DNA of 32,164 bases. It comes from Acidimicrobiales bacterium (GTDB lineage: Bacteria > Actinomycetota > Acidimicrobiia > Acidimicrobiales > SHLQ01). The DNA lies in assembly GCA_013002375.1 (NCBI GenBank), contig JABDJW010000252.1, positions 1 to 32,164 on the forward strand, given 5' to 3'. Position numbers and translations under genes: made by a program. Numbering within the stretch: position 1 is the first letter of the stretch; each line of letters opens with the position of its first letter. Shown here one piece after another: positions 14,847 to 21,864 of this stretch. The notes beneath the pieces were generated by a model. That model was not told where the DNA came from. It did no database searches and saw only the letters and a list, made by a program, of their open reading frames with translations.

Positions 14847-15485
14847 TTGAGTAACAACTCGTCCCACTCCACCGACGACGACATTGATGGCGCGCGGCTG
14901 AAGGCCATCCACGCCTCCGAGGTTGATCAACCCCGCATCGAGGCCGCGGTGCGCGAGATCCTCGCCGCCATCGGCGAGGACCCGAATCGCGATGGTCTGC
15001 TCGATACGCCGGGCCGGGTGGCTCGCATGTACGCCGAAACTTGCTCGGGACTGCACATCGACCCGGCCCAGCATCTGCACAAGACCTTCGATGTCGACCA
15101 CGACGAGATGGTCATGGTGCGTGACATTCCGCTCTATTCGTTGTGCGAGCACCATCTGTTGCCCTTCATCGGCTCGGCCCACTGCGCGTACATCCCCCAG
15201 AAGAACGGGCGCATCACCGGCCTGTCGAAGCTGGCCCGGCTGGTCGACGGCTACTCCCGGCGCCCCCAAGTCCAGGAGCGTCTGACGCAACAGATCGCCG
15301 ATGCGATCGATGAGATGCTCGAACCGCAGGGCGTGCTGGTGGTGATCGAGGCCGAGCACCTCTGTATGTCGATGCGGGGCGTCCGCAAACCCGGCTCCTC
15401 GACCGTCACGTCCTCGGTCAAGGGCATCTTCCGCGAGCAGAGCTCCACTCGCTCCGAGGCCATGCGCTTCCTCGAGCGTCGCTGA
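14847..15485 (+). CDS. folE: GTP cyclohydrolase I
   Basis: The 212-residue enzyme converts GTP to 7,8-dihydroneopterin triphosphate, the first step of the folate pterin branch. Zinc ligands are visible as C100 and the following histidines in LCEHHLLPF, and C173 in EAEHLCMSMRGVRKPGSSTVTS. GLSKLARLVDGYSRRPQVQERLT is the family signature, and the N-terminal EDPNRDGLLDTPGRVARMY is canonical. The first 20 residues are polar and poorly conserved. TTG at 14847 is taken as start, with AAAAGGG eight bases before it; no ATG exists upstream of the conserved core. It lies 39 bases after ftsH and leads the folate cluster. Confidence 0.95.
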   Translation: MSNNSSHSTDDDIDGARLKAIHASEVDQPRIEAAVREILAAIGEDPNRDGLLDTPGRVARMYAETCSGLHIDPAQHLHKTFDVDHDEMVMVRDIPLYSLCEHHLLPFIGSAHCAYIPQKNGRITGLSKLARLVDGYSRRPQVQERLTQQIADAIDEMLEPQGVLVVIEAEHLCMSMRGVRKPGSSTVTSSVKGIFREQSSTRSEAMRFLERR

Positions 15486-15486
15486 A

Positions 15487-15505
15487 CGCCGGTCACTCGC
15501 CGGCG
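15487..15505 (+). terminator. GC-rich hairpin between folE and folP
   Basis: CGCCGG (15487-15492) pairs with CCGGCG (15500-15505) around a 7-base loop just after the folE stop. No real T-run follows, so this could be attenuation, a weak terminator or chance. A separate -10 for folP comes shortly after it. Confidence 0.3.
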
Positions 15506-15537
15506 ACCGTTCTGCTTCACGGTTTGGGAATCGCTAC

Positions 15538-15543
15538 TAGGGT
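15538..15543 (+). promoter_or_regulatory. -10 element of folP
   Basis: TAGGGT is followed by seven bases and GTG 15551. It argues for a leaderless start at 15551 rather than the upstream TTG 15524 or GTG 15542, both of which precede or overlap the promoter hexamer. Confidence 0.5.
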
Positions 15544-15550
15544 GGCGGTC

Positions 15551-16375
15551 GTGCCTTTGTCCTTCCCGCTGCGCCCCCGGACGACGGGCCCTGTCGTCAT
15601 GGGAATCGTGAACGTCACACCGGATTCATTCTCCGATGGTGGCCGTTTTCTCGATGCCGATGCCGCGATCGAGCACGGGCGAGCCATGCTGGCCGACGGG
15701 GCGGCGTGGCTCGACGTCGGCGGTGAATCGAGCCGGCCGGGCGCCGAGCCGGTCTCGAGCGAAATCGAGCTCGAACGGGTGATTCCCGTGGTCGAAGCAC
15801 TGGCCAACGACGGCCTGGTCTCGATCGACACCGTCAAGCCCGAGGTCGCCCGGGCCGCCGTGGCCGCAGGCGCCACCATGATCAACGACATCTCCGCATC
15901 CTTGGCGTCGGTGGCGGGCGAGTTGGGCGTGGCCTGGGTCGCCATGCACTGTCAGGGAACCCCCCGCACGATGCAGGATGCGCCCCGCTACGACGACGTC
16001 GTCGCCGAAGTCACCGCCGATCTGGCCGCCGCCATCGAGGCCGGCCAGGCGGCCGGCGTGTCGCAGATCTACGTCGATCCCGGCATTGGCTTCGGCAAGA
16101 CCACGCAGCACAATCTGACGCTGTTGGCGCACCTCGATCGGTTCGTCGCGCTCGGCTTTCCGGTTCTGGTCGGTGCCAGCCGGAAGCGATTCATCGGTGA
16201 AATCCACAGTCGAGCCGACCATCGATCAGAACCGGGATCCCAACTGGCCGCGATCGACGATCGTCTGGAAGGGTCATTGGCCGTCGCCACCTGGGCCAGC
16301 GCGCAGGGGGCGGCAATCGTCCGGGTCCACGACGTGCGAGCAACCGTGCAAGCGGTGCGCGTCGTGGCCGCTTGA
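15551..16375 (+). CDS. folP: Dihydropteroate synthase
   Basis: The 274-residue TIM-barrel enzyme joins 6-hydroxymethyl-7,8-dihydropterin diphosphate with p-aminobenzoate to give dihydropteroate; it is the sulfonamide target. Signatures in order are GIVNVTPDSFSDGG (18-31), DVGGESSRPGA (55-65), SIDTVKPEVARAA (91-103), INDISA (111-116), DPGIGFGKT (176-184), GASRKRFIG (208-216) and the closing VRVHDV. The set is complete, so the enzyme should be active. Start GTG 15551 is set by the TAGGGT hexamer; an upstream TTG would add nine residues. The gene ends nine bases before the phosphatase-like gene. Confidence 0.93.
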   Translation: MPLSFPLRPRTTGPVVMGIVNVTPDSFSDGGRFLDADAAIEHGRAMLADGAAWLDVGGESSRPGAEPVSSEIELERVIPVVEALANDGLVSIDTVKPEVARAAVAAGATMINDISASLASVAGELGVAWVAMHCQGTPRTMQDAPRYDDVVAEVTADLAAAIEAGQAAGVSQIYVDPGIGFGKTTQHNLTLLAHLDRFVALGFPVLVGASRKRFIGEIHSRADHRSEPGSQLAAIDDRLEGSLAVATWASAQGAAIVRVHDVRATVQAVRVVAA

Positions 16376-16384
16376 GAGGAACAC

Positions 16385-16903
16385 ATGAAGGGTAAGTGGG
16401 CCCGGGGTATCGAGCCTCGGAACTTCACATGGATCATCAAGGATCGACTGGCCGTCTGCGAGCGGCCGGGCGGCTACGGCGCGAACCATCGCAAGGTCCG
16501 GCGCCAGGAGGAGATCATCTGGATCCGTGAAAACGCCTTCGACATCGTCTTCTCGTTGATCCAGTCGCCCCACAACCTCCACAACTACGACGCCCTCGGC
16601 GTGGCCTATACCCATCAACCGTTCAACGGTCCCGAAGACGGCGTCGAACGACTCGATCAGCTCTACAAGAACCTTCGCACGCTGCTCGACAACGGAGCCA
16701 AGGTCCTCGTCCATCGCGAAGAGCTGGCCGATCACGTCTCGGGAATGCTGGCCGGGTACCTGTTGTGGGCCGGCTTCATCGAGACCGGCCCCGACGTCAT
16801 CGTCGCGATCGAGCAATTGGTCTCGCGACCGCTCGGTCCCGTCGGCCGCGAGATCGTGTCGCTCGCCATCCGGGCGCGCGACGGGGCCGAGGCCTCTTCG
16901 TGA
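16385..16903 (+). CDS. Tyrosine/dual-specificity-phosphatase-like protein lacking catalytic residues
   Basis: The 172-residue protein looks like the dual-specificity phosphatase fold: an N-terminal WIIKDRLAVCERPGG segment, a FDIVFSLIQSPHNLHNYDALGVAYTHQPF section, a helix (VERLDQLYKNLRTLLDNG) and then KVLVHREELADHVSGMLAGYLLWAG, which sits where the P-loop and following helix should be. The canonical H-C-x5-R becomes H110-R111-x5-H117, so both the nucleophilic cysteine and the phosphate-binding arginine are missing. It is therefore probably a pseudophosphatase or an unrelated phosphate/pterin-binding protein; the fold call is by motif pattern only. It lies between folP and folB with a good AGAGGAA ribosome-binding site and overlaps folB by four bases, so it belongs to the folate operon. 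Confidence 0.7.
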   Translation: MKGKWARGIEPRNFTWIIKDRLAVCERPGGYGANHRKVRRQEEIIWIRENAFDIVFSLIQSPHNLHNYDALGVAYTHQPFNGPEDGVERLDQLYKNLRTLLDNGAKVLVHREELADHVSGMLAGYLLWAGFIETGPDVIVAIEQLVSRPLGPVGREIVSLAIRARDGAEASS

Positions 16904-17262
16904 CCGACGTCCTCGAATTGCGCGGGCTGCGGGTCATGGCGCTGTGTGGGGCGTTACCCGAAGAGCGCGAGCGGGCCCAACCCTTCGAACTCGACATCGA
17001 CGTGCACACCGACCTTTCGGTGGCCGGCAAATCGGACAACCTCGACGACACGCTCGACTACGGCAGCCTCACCGAGGCGATCTCGATCGTCCTCCATGGC
17101 GAGCAATACACCTTGCTCGAACGCATGGCCGAGCGGGTGACCGAGATCGTCCTCGACGCTCCGACGGTCGAGAAGGTCGTCGTGTCGGTCCACAAGCTCC
17201 GGCCGCCGGTGTCCGAGCACCTGGCGACCGCGGGTGTCCGGATCGAGCGCACCCGCTCCTAG
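16900..17262 (+). CDS. folB: Dihydroneopterin aldolase
   Basis: The 120-residue enzyme cleaves 7,8-dihydroneopterin to 6-hydroxymethyl-7,8-dihydropterin and glycolaldehyde. The family pattern is clear: LRGLRVMALCGALPEERERAQPFELDIDV with the conserved glutamate (E21/E22), LDYGSLTE with Y54, TLLERMAE, and the catalytic lysine K99 in SVHKLRPPV. The length is normal for the octameric family. GTG at 16900 overlaps the previous stop (GTGA) and gives the standard N-terminus. It is translationally coupled to the phosphatase-like gene and precedes folK by 12 bases. Confidence 0.93.
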   Translation: MTDVLELRGLRVMALCGALPEERERAQPFELDIDVHTDLSVAGKSDNLDDTLDYGSLTEAISIVLHGEQYTLLERMAERVTEIVLDAPTVEKVVVSVHKLRPPVSEHLATAGVRIERTRS

Positions 17263-17274
17263 GGCGAGCACGCC

Positions 17275-18459
17275 ATGGTCACGACCCGCGCCCTGCTCGG
17301 CCTCGGTTCGAACCTGGGTGACCGTTGGAAGCTGTTACGCGACGCGGTTGGATCGATTCCCGATGTCGTCGCGGTGTCATCGGTGTACGAGAGCGACCCG
17401 GTCGGTGGGCCCGAGCAGGGGCAGTTCCTGAATCTGGTCGTACGGCTCGAGACCGAGCGGTCGGCCCGGGAGCTACTCGAGGTGTGTCAGCGTTGCGAAG
17501 AAGCCGCGGAGCGGGTGCGGGTCGAGCGCTGGGGGCCGCGCACGCTCGACGTCGACGTGCTGTGGGTCGATGGCGAGACGGTGGACGAGCCGGATCTGAT
17601 CGTGCCGCATCCCAGGACCTTCGAACGGGCCTTCGTGGTATTGCCGCTTCGCGACGTCGCACCCGATGTCGCGCCCGACGACTGGGAACACCCCAGCGAC
17701 CAACAACTCCGGCGGGTCGGAACGCTCTTCGCCGGCCCCGACGAGGGCCGGTCGGTCGCCATCGTCGGCCCCGGCCGCGCCGGTCAGGCCATGGGCCAGG
17801 CCATCGAGCAGATCGGGTGGGCGTCGGTGCGTTACTTCGGCCGCAATGACGATCTCGACGGCATCCGATCCGACGAGCTCGTGATCATCGCCACGCCCGA
17901 TGCCGCGGTGGCCGACGTGGCCACCGCGATCCCGGAGGTCGAGGATCGTCCGGTTCTGCACGTGGCCGGTTCCCTCGGGGTCGACGTGCTCGCCGGTCAT
18001 CGCCGCGCCGCCGCTCTCCACCCGGTGCTGGCGATGCCCACGCCCGCCATCGGTGCGCACCGGCTGCTCGATGACGCCTGGTTCGCGATCTGCGGCGATC
18101 GAGCGGCCGACGAACTCGCGGTCGCCATGGGGGGACGATCGTTCTGGGTCGAGGACCACGATCGCGCCGCGTACCACGCCGCCGCAGTGGTGGCGTCGAA
18201 CCACGTCACTGCGCTGCTCGGCCAGGTGTGGCGCATCACCGGGTCGATCGTCGTGCCGCGCGAGCCCTTCTTCCGCCTGGCCCGGAGTGCAATCGACAAC
18301 GTCGCGACGCTGGGGCCACAGAAGGCCCTGACCGGCCCGGTGGCACGGGGCGATCACGAGACCATCGAACGCCACCGGGCCGCGCTCGACCCGAGTGAGG
18401 TCGAGCTGTACGACGCGCTCGTGGCCGCCGCGCTTCGGGTCAAGGACAACCGGCCATGA
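17275..18459 (+). CDS. folK: HPPK (FolK) fused to a Rossmann/DUF2520 domain (possible ketopantoate reductase)
   Basis: This 394-residue protein fuses two enzymes. Residues 5-152 are 6-hydroxymethyl-7,8-dihydropterin pyrophosphokinase: LGLGSNLGDR (8-17), ERWGPRTLDVDVLW (84-97, with magnesium ligands D92 and D94) and PHPRTFERAFVVLPL (111-125). Residues 158-394 begin with a Rossmann motif VAIVGPGRAGQAMG (161-174) and continue with HPVLAMP (249-255) and AAYHAAAVVASNHVTALLGQ (298-317), the Rossmann-like plus DUF2520 architecture. In M. tuberculosis these are separate proteins (Rv3606c and Rv3603c). DUF2520 proteins commonly neighbour panC, and a ketopantoate reductase role (PanG-like) has been suggested; I infer it with moderate confidence. 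The stop overlaps the panC start (ATGA). Confidence 0.88.
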   Translation: MVTTRALLGLGSNLGDRWKLLRDAVGSIPDVVAVSSVYESDPVGGPEQGQFLNLVVRLETERSARELLEVCQRCEEAAERVRVERWGPRTLDVDVLWVDGETVDEPDLIVPHPRTFERAFVVLPLRDVAPDVAPDDWEHPSDQQLRRVGTLFAGPDEGRSVAIVGPGRAGQAMGQAIEQIGWASVRYFGRNDDLDGIRSDELVIIATPDAAVADVATAIPEVEDRPVLHVAGSLGVDVLAGHRRAAALHPVLAMPTPAIGAHRLLDDAWFAICGDRAADELAVAMGGRSFWVEDHDRAAYHAAAVVASNHVTALLGQVWRITGSIVVPREPFFRLARSAIDNVATLGPQKALTGPVARGDHETIERHRAALDPSEVELYDALVAAALRVKDNRP

Positions 18460-19319
18460 CCGCCGAGACCACCATCGTCACCAGTATCGCCGAGCTTCGC
18501 GCCACCCTCGATGCCGAGCGGGCCGCCGGTCGTTCGGTGGGCTTCGTGCCGACGATGGGGTACCTCCACGACGGCCACGGATCCCTCATCGAGGCCGCCG
18601 CGGCGGCCAACGACGTCACCTTCGTCTCGATCTTCGTCAATCCGTTGCAGTTTGCGCCCGGCGAAGACCTCGAGGCGTATCCCCGTGATCTCGAGGCCGA
18701 CGCGGCGTTGTCCGTCGCGGCGGGCGCCGCGCTGATTTTCGCCCCGTCGGTGGAGGAGATGTACCCGGAACCGATTCTGACCAGCGTGCATGTGAACACG
18801 GTGTCCGATCCGCTCGAGGGACGGCACCGGCCCACGCACTTCGACGGCGTGTCGACGGTGGTGAGCAAACTCTTCGCCATCGCCGGACCGTGCCGCGCCT
18901 ATTTCGGCGAGAAGGACTGGCAACAACTGGCGATCGTGCGGCGCATGGCCTCGGATCTCTCGTTCCCGGTGGAGGTCGTGGGTTGTCCGATCGTCCGCGA
19001 GCCCGACGGTCTGGCGATGTCGAGCCGGAACGTCTACCTGACCTCGGAGGAGCGCACCCAGGCCCTCGTGTTGAACCAGGCGCTGCGGCACGGCATCGAG
19101 CTGATCGAAGCCGGCGAGCGTGATCCCGACATCGTCGAGCGGGTGGTCAGCGCCATGATCGAGACGCAGCCGGCGGCCGAGATCGACTATGTCGGTGTGG
19201 TCGATGCAATGACGTTGCTCGAGCCGGCCCCGCTGGCCGGCGAAGTCCGGCTGTTGACGGCAACCCGGTTCGGCAAGGCCCGCTTGCTCGACAACATGGG
19301 CGTGGTGGTACCGGACTGA
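18456..19319 (+). CDS. panC: Pantothenate synthetase (pantoate--beta-alanine ligase)
   Basis: The 287-residue enzyme joins pantoate and beta-alanine with ATP to form pantothenate. Motifs are VPTMGYLHDGH (31-41, the HxGH-type nucleotide site), FVSIFVNPLQFAPGEDLEAYPRD (56-78), YFGEKDWQQLAIVRRM (149-164) and LAMSSRNVYLTSEER (186-200, the KMSK-like region). All expected sites are present. The ATG overlaps the FolK-DUF2520 stop by four bases, coupling pantothenate to folate synthesis. No panD or panB lies nearby, unlike the mycobacterial cluster where panD follows panC. Confidence 0.95.
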   Translation: MTAETTIVTSIAELRATLDAERAAGRSVGFVPTMGYLHDGHGSLIEAAAAANDVTFVSIFVNPLQFAPGEDLEAYPRDLEADAALSVAAGAALIFAPSVEEMYPEPILTSVHVNTVSDPLEGRHRPTHFDGVSTVVSKLFAIAGPCRAYFGEKDWQQLAIVRRMASDLSFPVEVVGCPIVREPDGLAMSSRNVYLTSEERTQALVLNQALRHGIELIEAGERDPDIVERVVSAMIETQPAAEIDYVGVVDAMTLLEPAPLAGEVRLLTATRFGKARLLDNMGVVVPD

Positions 19320-19362
19320 CCGCTTGGGGGCGTTCCCAGGCGGCAAGCTCCTCGGCTCGCCG

Positions 19363-19368
19363 TACGAT
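19363..19368 (+). promoter_or_regulatory. -10 element of the scramblase-like gene
   Basis: TACGAT is followed by six bases and ATG 19375 (or twelve bases and ATG 19381). This excludes the TTG far upstream as a start. Confidence 0.45.
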
Positions 19369-19374
19369 CGTGGC

Positions 19375-20196
19375 ATGAACATGCCAGCAGCCAATTGGTA
19401 TCCCGACCCCTCCGGGAAGCACGAGCACCGGTACTGGGACGGTGCCGGGTGGACCGAGCACGTCAGCGACCACGGTCGGCAGTCGATCGATCCGATCGGC
19501 TCGGCCAAACCGGTGCCGACCACCAACGACGATTCCGATCGGATTCGGCGCCAGGTGCAAGAGCGAGCTCGGGTGGACGTTGCGGAGGCCGGCGGGGGCA
19601 CGCTGTTCACCGAGCCGGTTCTGGTGGTCAATCAAAAGGCCAAGCTGATCGAAATTCACAACGAGTACGCGGTGTTCGATCAGCACGGCAGCCAGGTCGC
19701 CGCCGTTCGGCAGGTGGGGCAGAGCGCGGCCAAGAAGGTGCTGCGGGTGCTCACCAGCCTCGATCAGTTCATGACGCACAGCCTGCAGATCGTCGACATG
19801 GGCGGGAACGTGCTGCTGACGGTCACCCGGCCGGCCAAGTTCTTCAAGTCGACGGTCGAGGTCGGCGGGCCGCACGGTGAGACGATCGGTCGAGTGGTGC
19901 AACAGAACATGTTCGGCAAGATCCGATTCGCCTTTGAGGTCGACGGCGAAACGATCGGCTCGATGCATGCGGAGAACTGGCGGGCTTGGAACTTCAGCCT
20001 GCAGGACCGCTCGGGCACCGAGGTTGCTCGCATCACCAAGACGTGGGAGGGGTTGGCCAAGACGTTGTTCACGACCGCCGACAACTACGTGCTGCAGATC
20101 GACCAGCCCGTCGCAGGCCCGCTCCGAACGTTGGTGGTGGCGTCAGCCTTGGTGGTCGATACCGCGTTGAAGCAGGACCAGCGGGGATTCGGCTAG
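19375..20196 (+). CDS. DUF2510 plus phospholipid-scramblase/LURP-one-like protein
   Basis: The 273-residue protein has an N-terminal DUF2510 module (NWYPDPSGKHEHRYWDGAGWTEHV, about 7-30), a short aromatic domain common in actinobacterial membrane or secreted proteins. A polar linker follows, and then a scramblase/LURP-one beta-barrel-like domain from about 75 to 270: LFTEPVLVVNQKAKLIEIHNEYAVFD, LRVLTSLDQFMTHSLQIVDMGGNVLLTVTRP, FGKIRFAFEVDGE and the closing hydrophobic LRTLVVASALVVDTAL helix. Bacterial members are uncharacterised, and lipid scrambling is not established. Start 19375 fits the TACGAT hexamer; 19381 is an alternative. It is convergent with the following methyltransferase, with a gap of 27 bases. 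Confidence 0.82.
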   Translation: MNMPAANWYPDPSGKHEHRYWDGAGWTEHVSDHGRQSIDPIGSAKPVPTTNDDSDRIRRQVQERARVDVAEAGGGTLFTEPVLVVNQKAKLIEIHNEYAVFDQHGSQVAAVRQVGQSAAKKVLRVLTSLDQFMTHSLQIVDMGGNVLLTVTRPAKFFKSTVEVGGPHGETIGRVVQQNMFGKIRFAFEVDGETIGSMHAENWRAWNFSLQDRSGTEVARITKTWEGLAKTLFTTADNYVLQIDQPVAGPLRTLVVASALVVDTALKQDQRGFG

Positions 20197-20223
20197 GCGT
20201 TGTTCCCTGGGTTGGGACTGGCG

Positions 20224-20874
20224 CTAGGGCTTGATGAGGGCGGCCCGCATCACGACCGGATCCTCGCCCTGGAATTCGGCCAGGCCGTTGCCCTCGTGGA
20301 AGAAACGGAGCAGATAGCCGCGATCGATCTCTTGGTGGATGAACGCCTGGGCGTCGATGTGCCGGCGGAAGTGGTCGGTGACGAACGCATGTCGGCCGAC
20401 CTCCTGGCCCTTGCCGTACAAGGGATCGAGGATGGTGCGAGCCTCGATCAGGAACTGACCCCCCGAGGGCAGCATGTTCCAGACCGATTGGACCAGCCGC
20501 TCTTCGGCTTCGTCGTCGATCGAGTGCAACGTGAATCGTGAGTAGACGGTGTCGATCCCAGGGAAGTCGGCCGGGTCCAGCCGGGTGAAGTCGCCAACCT
20601 CGAATCGGACGCGCTCGGGGTTGCGGGCCCCCTCGACGCGCTCGCGGCACAACTCGATGGCCTGGCTCGACTGATCGACACCGACGAGTTGGTGCCCGTG
20701 CTCGAAGAAGAACGCGGCATCGCGGCCATTGCCCGGCCCGAGCTCGAGGATGGACGAGGCATCGTGCAGGAGGTGCTCGCGGGCGAACACCGCGAATGGG
20801 CTCGGATACGAGACGGCGGCTCGATGCTCGTAGAACTCGTTCCAGAAACCGGTGTCAGCCATGGCGGGTCGCAT
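20224..20874 (-). CDS. Class I SAM-dependent methyltransferase
   Basis: The 216-residue methyltransferase has motif I SILELGPGNGRDAAFF (about 41-56), VGVDQS at the end of strand 2, the motif II region PGIDTVYSRFTLHSID and post-motif LPSGGQFLIEAR. The GNGRD variant of motif I resembles TehB- and thiopurine-methyltransferase-like enzymes that act on small toxic molecules, but the target is unknown. ATG 20874 is used; ATG 20862 would give an N-terminus of MADTGFWNEFY and is an equally good choice. TAGCAT lies 17 bases upstream as a possible -10. The gene sits alone on the minus strand between plus-strand genes and is divergent from nadC. Confidence 0.85.
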   Translation of the reverse strand: MRPAMADTGFWNEFYEHRAAVSYPSPFAVFAREHLLHDASSILELGPGNGRDAAFFFEHGHQLVGVDQSSQAIELCRERVEGARNPERVRFEVGDFTRLDPADFPGIDTVYSRFTLHSIDDEAEERLVQSVWNMLPSGGQFLIEARTILDPLYGKGQEVGRHAFVTDHFRRHIDAQAFIHQEIDRGYLLRFFHEGNGLAEFQGEDPVVMRAALIKP

Positions 20875-20931
20875 TCTGTCGATGTCCGAACCATGCTACC
20901 GGTCACCGACCCCGCGTCCTGTCATCGTCAG

Positions 20932-20987
20932 TACCCTCGGGTCGCGCCGGTCGCAATACCCTCGGGCCGCGCCGGTCGCAATACACT
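20932..20987 (+). promoter_or_regulatory. nadC promoter region with three -10 hexamers in 25-bp tandem repeats
   Basis: A 25-bp unit repeats at 20932-20956 and 20957-20981 with one mismatch (20942 against 20967). Each unit begins with TACCCT, and a third phase starts at 20982 with TACACT, which is seven bases before GTG 20995. Only the last hexamer has leaderless spacing to the gene. Confidence 0.55.
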
Positions 20988-20994
20988 GCCCCTC

Positions 20995-21864
20995 GTGAGT
21001 CGATTGTTGCATCCACCCCGACTCGACGTGCGGGCAGCCGTCGAACGGGCCTTGGCGGAAGACCTCTATCCGTTCGGTGATCTCTCGGCCACGTTGTTGC
21101 CCGAGGGCGCCGCAGCCATCGCCAAGTTCCGGGTGCGGGAGGCCGGCGTGTTGGCCGGCACCGCCTGTGCTGACGAGACGTTTGCCCAGGTCGACCCGGC
21201 GTTGCCCATCACCTGGCTCTCCCAAGAGGGTGATCGAGTCCAGCCCGACCAGGTCATCGCGACCGTCGAAGGCTCGCTCGAATCGATACTGATCGCCGAG
21301 CGCACCGCGCTCAACTTCATGGGCCACCTGTCGGGCATCGCCAGCCGGGTGGCGCAATTCGTCGACGCCGCCGCCGGCGGGTGCCGGGTCTGGGACACCC
21401 GCAAGACCACTCCAGGGCTTCGATCGCTGGAAAAGGCAGCGGTACGAGCGGGCGGTGCATGGAATCATCGCGGCAACCTGTCCGACTGGATCATGTTGAA
21501 GGACAACCACTTGATGGGCGTGTCGATCACCGACGGCGTGGCCATGGCGCGCGATCGCTGGCCGGGCCGCACCGTGCACATCGAGTGCGACCGCGAGGCG
21601 CAGGTTCGTGAGGCCCTGAACGCCAAGGCCGATGCACTCTTGCTCGACAACATGAGCCCGGCCGAAGCCAAAGCCTGTGTCGACCTCGTCGACGAGCACG
21701 AGGCGGCCACCGGCCACCGGCCGCTGGTGGAGGCATCGGGTGGCATCACGCTCGACACCATCGCCGGCTACGCCAAGACCGGTGTCGATCTGGTTTCCAG
21801 CAGCTCGTTCATCATGTCCGCCGCGGTGCTCGACATCGGGCTCGACATCGACCCGGTCACGTAG
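20995..21864 (+). CDS. nadC: Nicotinate-nucleotide pyrophosphorylase (quinolinate phosphoribosyltransferase)
   Basis: The 289-residue enzyme converts quinolinate and PRPP to nicotinate mononucleotide with CO2 release, in de novo NAD synthesis. Key sites: AERTALNFMGHLSGIA (101-116), the basic pocket DTRKTTPGLR (134-143) with K147, H158-R159, LKDNH (168-172), HIECD, LLLDNM and EASGGI near the end. All are intact. Start GTG 20995 is set by TACACT seven bases upstream and gives a normal N-terminus. The stop is directly followed by the coaX ATG with no gap. nadA and nadB are not in the window. Confidence 0.95.
   Translation: MSRLLHPPRLDVRAAVERALAEDLYPFGDLSATLLPEGAAAIAKFRVREAGVLAGTACADETFAQVDPALPITWLSQEGDRVQPDQVIATVEGSLESILIAERTALNFMGHLSGIASRVAQFVDAAAGGCRVWDTRKTTPGLRSLEKAAVRAGGAWNHRGNLSDWIMLKDNHLMGVSITDGVAMARDRWPGRTVHIECDREAQVREALNAKADALLLDNMSPAEAKACVDLVDEHEAATGHRPLVEASGGITLDTIAGYAKTGVDLVSSSSFIMSAAVLDIGLDIDPVT

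Noticed and set aside
15524..15550. Upstream TTG/GTG starts for folP
   Set aside because: They lie before or within the TAGGGT promoter hexamer, and the added residues are not part of the conserved enzyme.
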